Shown: positions 1-8,323 of the stretch, in pieces | Layout of the letters: each line of letters begins with the position of its first letter | Numbering within the stretch: position 1 is the stretch's first letter | Assembly: GCA_900319595.1 (NCBI GenBank) | Contig: ONOZ01000253.1 | Coordinates: 1 to 13,320, forward strand | Direction: 5' to 3' | From: an uncultured Bacteroidales bacterium | Lineage (GTDB): Bacteria > Bacteroidota > Bacteroidia > Bacteroidales > P3 | DNA: 13,320 bases | Position numbers and translations under genes: made by a program | The notes under the pieces: model-generated | Seen by the model: the letters and a program-made list of their open reading frames with translations, nothing else | What the model was told of the DNA's origin: nothing | Database searches by the model: none

Positions 1-972
1 ATCCAACATTCTGAGGCAGAGATAACTTCTTCGGTAGAAAAGCCTGAAAATCGTACAGAAACGGAAGTAAAAATAAATATAGATAATTCTACCAAGGAGG
101 ATAAGTTGCAACAAACAATAGATAGAGCAGCCGAGTTTAAAGAAAATGTTGTAATAGAGGATATAAAACCTGCAAATAAAGAAACTGAAAAAGGGGTTAC
201 AAAAGACAATAATACACAAATACAGGAAGATGTATTAAGAAAACAAGCATTGGATATTGTTAATAAGCATAGCAAGAACAAAACAGAAACTAATCAAACA
301 GACCGCAACAAACAAAGAAAAAGAAGTTGGTTAGTGTTGTTTTGGATAGTAATTGCTTTATTATTGTTGTGTGCTTTATTTGTATGTGCTCATTGGATGG
401 GATTTTTGAAAGACATAAAAGTATTAAAACCTATAACAGATAGGATAAGTTATTATATTCCTGTAAAAGAGCAGAATAATATAGATACAGAAAAACCTTT
501 TGAGAACCCGATGGTGGAAACTATAACGGAGGAAACCTACACTGGCGAAATAGAATATGATAACACCATAGCAGAAGAGCCTCCTATTGAAGTAAATATA
601 AATAAGAATACCCAGATAGCAAAGAAAACAACTACAAAGAAAGCAAAGAAAAAAGATAATAAAGAAGAGACTGTTTCGCAACCTGAACAAGAAAAAGTGG
701 TTGAAGACAATTCTCCGATAATTGTACAGAATCATTCAAAATTAGGATTTGACGTTGTCAGCGGTTCATTTGCCGATAAATCAAAAGCAGAGGAACAAGC
801 AAGAAAAGCAAGACGTCTTGGGTACGACGGTTATGTTATCTCAAAAATTAAAGGGGGGTCGCCAATATATTATGTATCCTACGGTTCAAGGAGAACAAAT
901 AGTGAGGCAACAGACCTTTGTACTTTAATTAAAAATAGACTTGGCGGAAATTTTTATATAATTTCCAGGTAG
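1..972 (+). CDS. SPOR-domain membrane protein, 5' end outside window
   Basis: The frame is open from base 1 to the stop at 970-972, so 323 residues are visible and the N-terminus lies to the left. The visible part begins with a Glu/Lys/Thr-rich linker. A basic stretch (KQRKR) then precedes one hydrophobic membrane helix at about nt 328-399, followed by a second charged, Lys/Thr-rich linker. A C-terminal SPOR domain lies at about nt 745-969, with the typical pattern of a β-strand ending VVSGSF, an Ala/Arg-rich helix, GYDGYVI, then YYVSYGS. SPOR domains bind denuded septal peptidoglycan, so the protein probably spans the inner membrane with SPOR in the periplasm. In Bacteroidetes, proteins of this layout often carry an N-terminal HU-like (CCDC81-type) domain; here that part would be off-window and is only inferred. 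The M16 peptidase gene follows 22 bases later, suggesting co-transcription. The SPOR call is firm; the exact role is unknown. Confidence 0.85.
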   Translation: MQHSEAEITSSVEKPENRTETEVKINIDNSTKEDKLQQTIDRAAEFKENVVIEDIKPANKETEKGVTKDNNTQIQEDVLRKQALDIVNKHSKNKTETNQTDRNKQRKRSWLVLFWIVIALLLLCALFVCAHWMGFLKDIKVLKPITDRISYYIPVKEQNNIDTEKPFENPMVETITEETYTGEIEYDNTIAEEPPIEVNINKNTQIAKKTTTKKAKKKDNKEETVSQPEQEKVVEDNSPIIVQNHSKLGFDVVSGSFADKSKAEEQARKARRLGYDGYVISKIKGGSPIYYVSYGSRRTNSEATDLCTLIKNRLGGNFYIISR

Positions 973-982
973 AATTTGATAG

Positions 983-990
983 TAATTTTG
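983..990 (+). promoter_or_regulatory. possible -7 box before the M16 gene
   Basis: TAATTTTG matches the Bacteroidetes -7 consensus TAnnTTTG and ends four bases before the ATG at 995. A transcript starting here would be nearly leaderless. The -33 region is poor (TTTC at 962-965, 17-bp spacer), so this may be chance in AT-rich DNA or a secondary promoter inside an operon. Confidence 0.3.
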
Positions 991-994
991 CGTG

Positions 995-2230
995 ATGTCC
1001 AATAGTAATCCTATTTATAGATATTATACGTTAAGTAACGGACTACGGGTGGTCTATAAATATGCTCCAAGTGTGGTTTCTCATCTTGGAATTACTATAG
1101 ATGCAGGGAGTAGGGATGAAAAACCTTACGAAAACGGAATGGCACATTTTATAGAACACTGCATATTTAAAGGTACAAAAAAGAAACCTTATTATAGGAT
1201 ACTGTCACGGATTGACGGCGTTGGAGGAGAACTTAATGCCTATACAACAAAGGAAGAAACTGTCGTATATGCAACATTTCTTAATTCATATTACGAACGT
1301 GCTACAGAATTGCTAAGTGATATAGTATTCAATAGTACTTTTCCTGAAAAAGAAATAAGAAAAGAAAAAACGGTCGTAATAGATGAGATCAATTCTTATG
1401 AAGATAATCCATCTGAGTTGATTTACGATGATTTTGAGAATCTTGTTTTTTCTCGAACAGGACTTGGCAGAATGATTTTAGGTACAGAAGCCAAGGTTAA
1501 TTCATTTTCTGCTACGATGATACAAGATTTCATTCAAAGGAATTGGTTTACAAATAAAATGGTTATATCAACGGTTGGGAATATTCCATTTGATAAATTC
1601 ATAAGATTAGTAGAAAAGTATTTTTCAAAGTATCCTGCCAAAATGTCATCAAAAAAAAGACACTCAACATATCACTATACTCCAAAACATATAGAAAGGA
1701 AACGAGATACCCATCAAGCTCATGTTATGATTGGTAATATGTGCTATTCTTATCGTAACTCTAAAAAAGTGGCATTTTCTTTGCTAAACAACATATTGGG
1801 TTCAAATGCCATGAATTCCGCTTTGAACATGCACATAAGGGAGAGATATGGTAACACATATACAATAGAATCTTCTTATACGGCATACCAAGACAGCGGA
1901 ATATTTCAAATTTATGCAGGTTGCGAACAACATTTTACTCAAAAGTTGATAGATATGATTATAAAGGAACTTAATTCGTTCAGAAACAAGCGTATTTCGC
2001 AATCATCTTTGTTTAGAGGCAAACAACAGTTGAAAGGACAACTTGCAATACAGTTTGACAGTAATCAAAGCGAGATGCTTTCCATTGGTAAGGCTCTTTT
2101 AAATTTTGGACGCGTATCCGATATGGACGAAAACTTTAAAGATATAGACAACGTAACGGTTAAGGATATTGCACAGGTTGCTCAAGAAATTTTTATACCT
2201 GAAAATTTGTCTTCAATCGTATATAATTAG
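995..2230 (+). CDS. M16 family zinc metallopeptidase
   Basis: A 411-residue M16 (pitrilysin/processing-peptidase-like) protein. The inverted zinc motif HxxEH is intact (H51-F-I-E54-H55), with E54 as the catalytic base. The distal zinc ligand is a Glu 76 residues after H55, in VIDEI (E131). The second M16 half carries the expected RERYGNTY segment (nt about 1838-1861), matching the family's substrate-binding R...Y motif, so the enzyme should be active. No signal peptide is seen, which suggests a cytoplasmic or peripheral location; the substrate is unknown. I chose ATG at 995; a GTG at 992 directly before it is also in frame but is less usual. The gene follows the SPOR gene by 22 bases. At about 410 residues it is a half-size M16 unit, and such proteins normally work as homo- or heterodimers; no partner subunit lies next to it. 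Confidence 0.93.
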   Translation: MSNSNPIYRYYTLSNGLRVVYKYAPSVVSHLGITIDAGSRDEKPYENGMAHFIEHCIFKGTKKKPYYRILSRIDGVGGELNAYTTKEETVVYATFLNSYYERATELLSDIVFNSTFPEKEIRKEKTVVIDEINSYEDNPSELIYDDFENLVFSRTGLGRMILGTEAKVNSFSATMIQDFIQRNWFTNKMVISTVGNIPFDKFIRLVEKYFSKYPAKMSSKKRHSTYHYTPKHIERKRDTHQAHVMIGNMCYSYRNSKKVAFSLLNNILGSNAMNSALNMHIRERYGNTYTIESSYTAYQDSGIFQIYAGCEQHFTQKLIDMIIKELNSFRNKRISQSSLFRGKQQLKGQLAIQFDSNQSEMLSIGKALLNFGRVSDMDENFKDIDNVTVKDIAQVAQEIFIPENLSSIVYN

Positions 2231-2272
2231 AGTAAAATTATCAAAAAATAAATCATTGAAATACAAAATCTT

Positions 2273-2335
2273 AGTAATCACGGTGATTAATAAAATAATT
2301 ACAAGAATAAAAAAAATAATCACAGAAATAAAATA
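2273..2335 (+). repeat. three 21-bp direct repeats, core ARTAATYACRR, before the alkaline phosphatase
   Basis: The 11-base pattern ARTAATYACRR begins at 2273, 2294 and 2315, exactly 21 bases apart, or about two DNA turns. The second and third units match at 16 of 19 positions over 2294-2312 and 2315-2333. The first unit also forms one arm of the palindrome at 2275-2289. The array ends 8 bases before the ATG at 2344. Sites spaced on one helix face suggest cooperative protein binding. Binding and function are inferred; low-complexity AT DNA could mimic part of this. Confidence 0.5.
2275..2289. promoter_or_regulatory. perfect 15-bp palindrome, operator-like
   Basis: TAATCAC-G-GTGATTA has two 7-base arms around a single base. 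With one mismatch per side the symmetry extends to 2271-2293. The one-base centre is poor for an RNA hairpin and no T-run follows, so a dimeric DNA-binding protein site is likelier than a terminator. It lies 54 bases before the phosphatase ATG, and the heptamer TAATCAC recurs at 2317-2323. Confidence 0.45.
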
Positions 2336-2343
2336 AATAAAGT

Positions 2344-3387
2344 ATGAAAAAAATTATTTTAATTGCAGCATTGCTATTTTTTAATAGCATCGCAGCACAA
2401 AAAGTAAAGAATGTAATAGTTTTGATTGGAGATGGCACAGGCTTAACTCAATTATATTCTGCTTACGAGGCAAATGACCGTTTCTTGAATATATACACAA
2501 TGCCTCACACTGCACTTTCCATTACAAACTGCATAGATAGGAGAGTAACAGATTCAGGTGCTGGCGGAACGGCTATTGCTTGTGGGCAGAAAACTTATTA
2601 TCGTGCCATAGGCGTTGATAAAGACACTTTGCCAATGCCTTCAATGTTAGAGATTTGCAAAGAAATGGGTAAAAAAACAGGAATCGTTGTTTCGTGCGAT
2701 TTGAATCATGCTACTCCAGCTTCATTTATTGCCCATGTGAAAGATAGAGAGATGTACGAAGAAATTGCAAAGTTTTATTTGAATGGTAAATGCGATATTT
2801 TTTTAGGAGGAGGCAAAAAACGCTTTAATAACCGCAAGGACAAAAGAAATCTCATTCAGGAAATAGAGCGTCAGGGGTATGAAATAGTATATAATGAACA
2901 GGAATTATTGAATACAAAAACTGACAAAATTGCAGGTTTCTTTGCTGAGAAGCATCTACCTATTTATAAGGAAAGAGGAGCTATTATGCAAACCGCTCTT
3001 AAAACGACAATAGATAGATTAAAAGATAATAAAGATGGATTTTTTATTATGTTGGAAGGTTCTCAAATTGATATGCAAGCACATGATAATCATTTTACAG
3101 AGATGATTGACGAGGCATTAGACTTTGATGCTTGTGTGGGAATTGCACTTGATTTTGCAAGAAAAGATGGTAATACTCTTGTTGTTGTAACTGCTGACCA
3201 CGAAACAGGAGGACTTACATTACCTGTTGCTGGCAAAGATATGGATACTTGCAAATGGACAACTACAGGACATACTTCCGCACCTATTATCATATATGCT
3301 GAGGGACCTGGTAGTGAAGATTTTCACGGAGTAATTCAAAACGATAGACAATTCCATATAATAATGAATGCTATAAGGAGAAAATAA
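2344..3387 (+). CDS. secreted PhoA-type alkaline phosphatase
   Basis: Hydrolyses phosphate monoesters outside the inner membrane, releasing phosphate. Residues 1-18 form a signal peptide, with likely cleavage in SIAA|QK. The active-site set can be matched to E. coli PhoA: D30 (D51), nucleophile S71 in TDSGAGGTA (S102), T124 (T155), R135 (R166), E238 (E322), D243 (D327), H247 (H331), D285-H286 (D369-H370) and H310 (H412). All zinc ligands are present. Two second-shell positions differ from E. coli: D153 is replaced by H122 (in HATPA, as in many other alkaline phosphatases) and K328 by M244. At 347 residues it is compact compared with about 470 for E. coli PhoA, implying loss of surface insertions. 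The gene sits 113 bases after the peptidase, behind a repeat and palindrome array but with no clear TAnnTTTG box, and ends at a bidirectional terminator. Phosphate control is plausible but not shown. Confidence 0.93.
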   Translation: MKKIILIAALLFFNSIAAQKVKNVIVLIGDGTGLTQLYSAYEANDRFLNIYTMPHTALSITNCIDRRVTDSGAGGTAIACGQKTYYRAIGVDKDTLPMPSMLEICKEMGKKTGIVVSCDLNHATPASFIAHVKDREMYEEIAKFYLNGKCDIFLGGGKKRFNNRKDKRNLIQEIERQGYEIVYNEQELLNTKTDKIAGFFAEKHLPIYKERGAIMQTALKTTIDRLKDNKDGFFIMLEGSQIDMQAHDNHFTEMIDEALDFDACVGIALDFARKDGNTLVVVTADHETGGLTLPVAGKDMDTCKWTTTGHTSAPIIIYAEGPGSEDFHGVIQNDRQFHIIMNAIRRK

Positions 3388-3476
3388 TAATTCTACGATA
3401 GATAAAATAAAACATGGAATCTTTCACACAACATGGACAAGTATTAGAAAATAAATAATAATTAACAATATTAACC

Positions 3477-3516
3477 AAAAACGTACTATGCGATAAAATT
3501 CTCATAGTACGTTTTT
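3477..3516. terminator. bidirectional hairpin terminator between phosphatase and mutase genes
   Basis: A perfect 14-bp stem (3477-3490 with 3503-3516) encloses a 12-base loop. The stem is AAAAACGTACTATG and its complement, so each strand reads a hairpin ending in T5. It lies between the convergent phosphatase and methylmalonyl-CoA mutase genes and can stop transcripts from both. Confidence 0.85.
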
Positions 3517-3554
3517 AAATACAAATGTATTAATATTCTTTTATATTTTTTGTC

Positions 3555-5705
3555 TTATTCTCGCGTCTGCTCCAAAATTTCTAACATACGAAGAGCCGAA
3601 TCTGCTATCTTTGTGCCAGGACCAAACACGGCAGCAACGCCATGGTCAAACAAATACTGATAATCTTGAGGAGGAATAACACCACCAGCTACAACAATGA
3701 TATCTTCTCTTCCCAATTTTTTCAATTCTTCTACCAATTGAGGTAATAATGTTTTATGTCCTGCTGCCAAAGAACTTGCTCCAACAATATGCACATCATT
3801 CTCAACAGCCTGTTTTGCTGTTTCCTCCGGTGTTTGGAACAAAGGACCCATATCAACATCAAATCCTATATCTGCATATCCTGTTGCAACAACCTTCGCT
3901 CCCCTATCGTGTCCGTCTTGTCCCATTTTAGCAACCATAACACGAGGTCTCCTACCCTCTTTCTCTGCAAAGGCATCACACATCTGTTGAGCCTTTTTGA
4001 AATTATCTGTATTCTTTGTATCCTGACTATACACGCCTGAAATCAAATTTATTTTTGCTTTATATCTTCCGAAATGTTTTTCCAAAGCGTAAGAAATCTC
4101 TCCAAGTGATGCACGTTTTCTTGCTGCATCTATACTCAATTCCAAAAGATTTCCTTCTCCTGTTGCAGCACAATTACTCAATACTTCAAGGGCTTGATGA
4201 CAATCATCTTCGTTACGCTCTGCTCTTAATTTAGCAAGACGTTTTATTTGAGCCTCTCTTACTGCAGTGTTATCAACTTCCAAAGTATCTATTGCATCTT
4301 CATGTGCCAAACGATATTTATTCAATCCTAAAATAGTATCTATACCACTATCTATTCTAGATTGCTTTCTTGCTGAAGACTCTTCTATTCTCATCTTAGG
4401 AACTCCGCTTTCTATTGCAGCTGCCATACCACCTAATTTCTCAACCTCTTGAATATGCCCCCAAGCACGATGTGCCAATTCATTTGTTAGACTCTCTACA
4501 TAATAACTTCCTGCCCATGGGTCCAATGAACGACAAATATCTGTTTCTTCTTGCAAATATATTTGAGTATTACGTGCAATACGTGCAGAAAAATCAGTAG
4601 GTAATGCTATCGCTTCGTCCAATGCATTAGTATGTAGTGATTGCGTATGACCAAGTGCAGCACCCATTGCCTCAATACAGGTTCTGCCCACATTATTGAA
4701 TGGATCCTGCTCTGTCAAACTCCAACCAGATGTCTGAGAGTGAGTACGTAAAGCAAGGGATTTAGGATTTTGCGGATTAAATTGCTTGATAATTTTAGCC
4801 CAAAGCATTCTTGCGGCACGCATCTTCGCAATCTCCATAAAATGATTCATACCTATTCCCCAGAAGAATGATAAACGTGGAGCAAAATCATCAACTGTCA
4901 TACCAGCATTAATACCCGCACGAATATATTCCAAGCCATCTGCCAAAGTATAAGCCATTTCAATATCTGCTGTCGCACCTGCTTCTTGCATATGGTAACC
5001 TGAAATAGATATTGAGTTAAATTTCGGCATATTTTTTGAAGTATAAGCAAATATATCTGCAATAATTTTCATCGAAGGCTTAGGAGGATAGATGTAAGTG
5101 TTACGAACCATAAATTCTTTAAGAATATCGTTCTGTATCGTACCTGCTAACTGGTCTTGCTTTACACCCTGTTCCTCTGCTGCTATAATATAGAAAGCCA
5201 AAACAGGTAAAACAGCCCCGTTCATAGTCATGGAAACGGACATTTTTCCCAAATCAATCTGGTCAAATAAGATTTTCATATCCAAAATACTATCAACAGC
5301 TACGCCAGCCTTACCAACATCACCTACAACTCGAGGATGATCGGAATCGTATCCTCTATGGGTAGGTAAGTCGAACGCAACAGACAATCCTTTCTGTCCT
5401 GCCGCAATGTTTCTTCTATAAAAAGCGTTGGATTCTTCAGCAGTAGAAAATCCTGCATACTGACGAACTGTCCAAGGTCGCATAACATACATAGTAGAAT
5501 AAGGTCCCCTTAAAAAAGGTGCAACTCCAGCAGCGTAATTCAAGTGTTCCATGCCTTGAAGGTCATCTATACCATAAGCTGGCTTTACAGGAATTTGCTC
5601 TGGAGTCATCCAGTCTTTTTCGTTCTTTACTTTTTGCTCCCAATCGTGAAAACTCTCATACTTATATGGAGTTTTAAAATCAACATTATCAAAATTAGGT
5701 CTCAT
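3555..5705 (-). CDS. mutB: methylmalonyl-CoA mutase, large (catalytic) subunit
   Basis: This adenosylcobalamin enzyme interconverts succinyl-CoA and (R)-methylmalonyl-CoA, the step linking succinate to propionate in many Bacteroidetes. The 716-residue length fits the catalytic chain (714-728 in E. coli and Propionibacterium). The N-terminal TIM barrel holds Y83 in RQYAGFST, R201 in RNTYIYPP and Y237-H238 in SGYHMQEAGA, matching the P. shermanii active-site residues Y89, R207, Y243 and H244 at a constant offset of six. The C-terminal B12 domain has DGHDRG (597-602), with H599 as lower axial cobalt ligand, then GASSLAAGH (642-650) and VVAGGVIPP (671-679). The gene stands alone: no small subunit (mutA), epimerase or meaB/argK chaperone is adjacent in the window. 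A TAAATTTG box lies upstream and a shared hairpin downstream. The family is certain; whether it pairs with a remote MutA is not visible. Confidence 0.97.
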   Translation of the reverse strand: MRPNFDNVDFKTPYKYESFHDWEQKVKNEKDWMTPEQIPVKPAYGIDDLQGMEHLNYAAGVAPFLRGPYSTMYVMRPWTVRQYAGFSTAEESNAFYRRNIAAGQKGLSVAFDLPTHRGYDSDHPRVVGDVGKAGVAVDSILDMKILFDQIDLGKMSVSMTMNGAVLPVLAFYIIAAEEQGVKQDQLAGTIQNDILKEFMVRNTYIYPPKPSMKIIADIFAYTSKNMPKFNSISISGYHMQEAGATADIEMAYTLADGLEYIRAGINAGMTVDDFAPRLSFFWGIGMNHFMEIAKMRAARMLWAKIIKQFNPQNPKSLALRTHSQTSGWSLTEQDPFNNVGRTCIEAMGAALGHTQSLHTNALDEAIALPTDFSARIARNTQIYLQEETDICRSLDPWAGSYYVESLTNELAHRAWGHIQEVEKLGGMAAAIESGVPKMRIEESSARKQSRIDSGIDTILGLNKYRLAHEDAIDTLEVDNTAVREAQIKRLAKLRAERNEDDCHQALEVLSNCAATGEGNLLELSIDAARKRASLGEISYALEKHFGRYKAKINLISGVYSQDTKNTDNFKKAQQMCDAFAEKEGRRPRVMVAKMGQDGHDRGAKVVATGYADIGFDVDMGPLFQTPEETAKQAVENDVHIVGASSLAAGHKTLLPQLVEELKKLGREDIIVVAGGVIPPQDYQYLFDHGVAAVFGPGTKIADSALRMLEILEQTRE

Positions 5706-5743
5706 ACGTATATGTGTTTTTTATTTCATCTCATAAACGATTG

Positions 5744-5773
5744 CAAATTTAATATTTTTTTTTATAACACAAT
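5744..5773 (-). promoter_or_regulatory. promoter for methylmalonyl-CoA mutase
   Basis: Read on the minus strand, TAAATTTG (5751-5744) fits the Bacteroidetes -7 box TAnnTTTG. ATTG (5773-5770) stands in for the -33 TTTG with an 18-bp spacer. The predicted RNA start is near 5737, giving a leader of about 30 bases before the ATG at 5705. Confidence 0.6.
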
Positions 5774-5916
5774 CATTTTTTTGAAATTTATTCATATTTC
5801 TTTTTCAACAACATAAGCAATCTTTATTATTATTTGCATTGTTGTATAAATAAATTACATGCAATACAATATTACTTTATAATTTACGTTTATGATAAAT
5901 ATAACAAAAAAAACAA

Positions 5917-6828
5917 ATGAGTGATATATTAACTATAAATCAAGTATCCAAATCATACGAAACAAAATTGGCTTTAGATAACGTAAGTTTGAACGTTAAA
6001 AAAGGCGATGTTTTCGGCTTATTAGGTCCGAATGGTGCGGGCAAGACTACACTTATTCGTATGATTAACCAAATCTTTAAGCCCGATAAAGGAGAGATTC
6101 TTTTTAATGGCGAAAAATTAAATGCCAATCATATAAAAGATGTCGGCTATCTACCCGAAGAACGAGGTCTTTACAAGAAAATGAAAGTGGGAGAGCAAAT
6201 TCTTTATCTTGCACAGCTGAAAGGTATGGACGCAAAGATGGCTCGCAAAAATACTGACTATTGGCTAAAAAAGTTCTCCATATCCGATTGGTATAATAAA
6301 AAGGTACAAGAACTTAGCAAGGGTATGCAACAAAAAGTTCAATTTATTACTACCGTTATGCATTCACCTCAGTTGCTTATATTTGATGAGCCTTTTAGTG
6401 GTTTTGACCCTTTGAACGCCGATATGCTAAAAAACGAAATTTTGGAGTTAAGAGAGAAAGGTGCTACTATAATTTTTTCTACTCATAATATGGAAAGTGT
6501 GGAACAGATTTGTGATAAAATTGCCCTTATCAATTCCTCTCACTTAGTTTTAGAGGGAAACGTGAAAGATATCAAGCAACAATTCAAAAAATCTGAATAT
6601 GAGATAACTATTTTTGGCAAGTATGATGATAAATTGTTAATTGATGGAGTTGATTTAGTAGACATAACTAATGACAACGAAATTTGTACAATTAAGGTTA
6701 AAATACAAAAAGGCAAAAATGCAGAATTGCTATCTAATATATTAAAATACACGGATATTATTTCATACAAAGAGATTCTGCCGACTATGAATGAAATTTT
6801 TATCCAAACAATAAAGAATACGAAATGA
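5917..6828 (+). CDS. ABC transporter ATP-binding protein, NatA-like
   Basis: The ATPase of an ABC-2 type exporter, acting on the cytoplasmic face of the inner membrane. The 303 residues show Walker A GPNGAGKT (37-44), the signature LSKGM (133-137), Walker B LLIFDE (153-158), a D-loop after SGFDP, and the switch His in STH (H190). A further domain of about 90 residues after residue 215 resembles the C-terminal extension common in NatA/CcmA-type ATPases. All catalytic motifs are intact. The stop codon overlaps the permease start (ATGA at 6825-6828), so the two are translationally coupled and surely work together. The 211-bp gap to the divergent mutase gene shows no convincing TAnnTTTG box on this strand; the nearest is TACGTTTA at 5885-5892. 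The substrate cannot be told from sequence; sodium, drug or lipid export are all possible for this class. Confidence 0.93.
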   Translation: MSDILTINQVSKSYETKLALDNVSLNVKKGDVFGLLGPNGAGKTTLIRMINQIFKPDKGEILFNGEKLNANHIKDVGYLPEERGLYKKMKVGEQILYLAQLKGMDAKMARKNTDYWLKKFSISDWYNKKVQELSKGMQQKVQFITTVMHSPQLLIFDEPFSGFDPLNADMLKNEILELREKGATIIFSTHNMESVEQICDKIALINSSHLVLEGNVKDIKQQFKKSEYEITIFGKYDDKLLIDGVDLVDITNDNEICTIKVKIQKGKNAELLSNILKYTDIISYKEILPTMNEIFIQTIKNTK

Positions 6829-8174
6829 AAAAGTTATTTATAATAATAAAAAGAGAGTACTTATCTAAGGTAAAAAAGAAATCTTTTATAGTTTTGACAG
6901 TTTTAGGGCCTATATTGTTGGTATTGCTTATGTTTCTACCCGCATTATTGATGGAAAACGCCACTACAAGTTATGATGTTAGGATAGTAGATTCCACTCC
7001 TAAAACAGTTATTAAAGGAGATACCATTTCGTTTTTTGAAGGCAAGTATAAAAGTAATGAAAAGGTTTTCTATTCTTATGATAACGATATAATAAAAGCC
7101 CAAAAAGATTTGACAGAAGGTAAAGTTGATATGGTAGTTGAAATAGTTAAATCTAACGATACACCTCCTATCAAAACGTTTTACTATTTCGCCGACAACG
7201 AACCAAGTGCGGATGCAAAACAAGATGTTCAGACTCAGACAGAGCAGATTTTCAAAAATTCTATTCTTATGGTCGATTACGAAATGACTAAAGAAGATAT
7301 TGCCATGGTTAATGACCCGCAAATTGCATCTTACATTACAGACATAAGAACAGGTAGAGAATCATTTTCTGAAGTAAAAATGGTACTGGGAGCTGTACTG
7401 GGCTTTATGATATACTTTTTCATTTTCCTATTTGGAGGACAAATCATGCGAAGTGTTGGTGAGGAAAAAACATCTCGTATCGTAGAAGTATTGGTATCAA
7501 GTGTTAAGGCTATACATCTTTTGTTTGGTAAAATTATTGCCGTTGCTTTGGTAGGTTTAACTCAGTTCGCTTTATGGATAGTACTAAGTTTGATTTTGAT
7601 TACTGGCGTTAAAGTCGCTGAACCAGATATATTTAAAACAGATAGTAAAGAAAAGATAGAATTATCAGAAAGAGTGGTAACAGCTGATAAACTTGATACG
7701 TTGAATATGGAAGAGAGTACTACTCAAACAGCAAATCAAGCATTGCAATCAATCAATTTTCCGCTTGTTTTGTCAATGTTTTTAGTTTATTTCTTACTTG
7801 GCTATCTACTTTATGGGGCTTTGTTTGGTGCAGTTGGAAGTTTAGTAGATGATGACGCAGATGCAGGACAATTCACCTTACCTATCACTGTTCCTTTAAT
7901 ACTTGCGATAGTTTGCTTACCAATGGTAATGAATGATCCTTCATCTTCACTTTCCCAATGGTTAAGTATTATTCCTTTTACTTCACCGTTGATAATGCTT
8001 GTTAGGATTCCATTCGGCGTTGCTACATGGCAAGTCTTGGTTTCCGTTGCTTTGTTGATTATTGCTATTGTTGGTTCTTTATATGTTGCTTCAAAAATTT
8101 ATAGAAGCGGAATCCTTATGTATGGCAAACAAATAAAGTATAAGGATATGTTCAAATGGATTAGAAAAAAATGA
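6825..8174 (+). CDS. ABC-2 type exporter permease, NatB-like
   Basis: The 449-residue membrane partner of the preceding ATPase. The topology fits the NatB/ABC2_membrane_3 family. A first membrane helix lies at about 21-43. A soluble extracytoplasmic domain follows at about 44-183. Further helices lie at about 185-205, 234-262, 311-338, 350-368, 381-396 and 402-423. The cytoplasmic coupling segment after the second helix has the family's conserved look: MRSVGEEKTSRIVEVL (208-223), followed by SSVKAIHLLFGK. A second polar loop, about 263-308, separates two core helices. The start overlaps the ATPase stop. After the stop, a hairpin at 8263-8296 ends the operon. The substrate is not predictable, and no accessory membrane-fusion or outer-membrane gene is adjacent. 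Confidence 0.92.
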   Translation: MKKLFIIIKREYLSKVKKKSFIVLTVLGPILLVLLMFLPALLMENATTSYDVRIVDSTPKTVIKGDTISFFEGKYKSNEKVFYSYDNDIIKAQKDLTEGKVDMVVEIVKSNDTPPIKTFYYFADNEPSADAKQDVQTQTEQIFKNSILMVDYEMTKEDIAMVNDPQIASYITDIRTGRESFSEVKMVLGAVLGFMIYFFIFLFGGQIMRSVGEEKTSRIVEVLVSSVKAIHLLFGKIIAVALVGLTQFALWIVLSLILITGVKVAEPDIFKTDSKEKIELSERVVTADKLDTLNMEESTTQTANQALQSINFPLVLSMFLVYFLLGYLLYGALFGAVGSLVDDDADAGQFTLPITVPLILAIVCLPMVMNDPSSSLSQWLSIIPFTSPLIMLVRIPFGVATWQVLVSVALLIIAIVGSLYVASKIYRSGILMYGKQIKYKDMFKWIRKK

Positions 8175-8262
8175 TAATTTGCGAATTATACTATATATAA
8201 AATTTATAGTATCAGATTATATTTCTAGTAGTTTGACAATAAAAGTTTAAAATTACAAAACA

Positions 8263-8296
8263 AAAACACCAAAATAATTTTTTACTTTGGTGTTTT
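8263..8296. terminator. bidirectional hairpin terminator between ABC operon and lipoprotein gene
   Basis: An 11-bp perfect stem (AAAACACCAAA at 8263-8273 with its complement at 8286-8296) encloses a 12-base loop. Each direction ends in a T-rich tract. It lies 88 bases after the permease stop and 27 bases from the convergent lipoprotein stop, so it probably serves both. Confidence 0.8.
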
Positions 8297-8323
8297 CTTT
8301 AATTGTAATGTTAAGACACAAAA

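Noticed and set aside
94..108. AAGGAGG followed after five bases by TTG, looking like a Shine-Dalgarno and start for the SPOR protein
   Set aside because: The same frame is open all the way to base 1 with the same Glu/Lys/Thr-rich composition, and Bacteroidetes rarely use Shine-Dalgarno sites. AAG GAG G is simply Lys-Glu codons in a partial gene.
3749..4600. Several + strand ORFs of 60-94 codons inside the mutase gene
   Set aside because: They overlap the well-conserved methylmalonyl-CoA mutase on the other strand and show no family features.
6945..7322. 125-codon minus-strand ORF inside the ABC permease
   Set aside because: It is the antisense of the permease's extracytoplasmic domain; the permease frame is intact and coupled to the ATPase.
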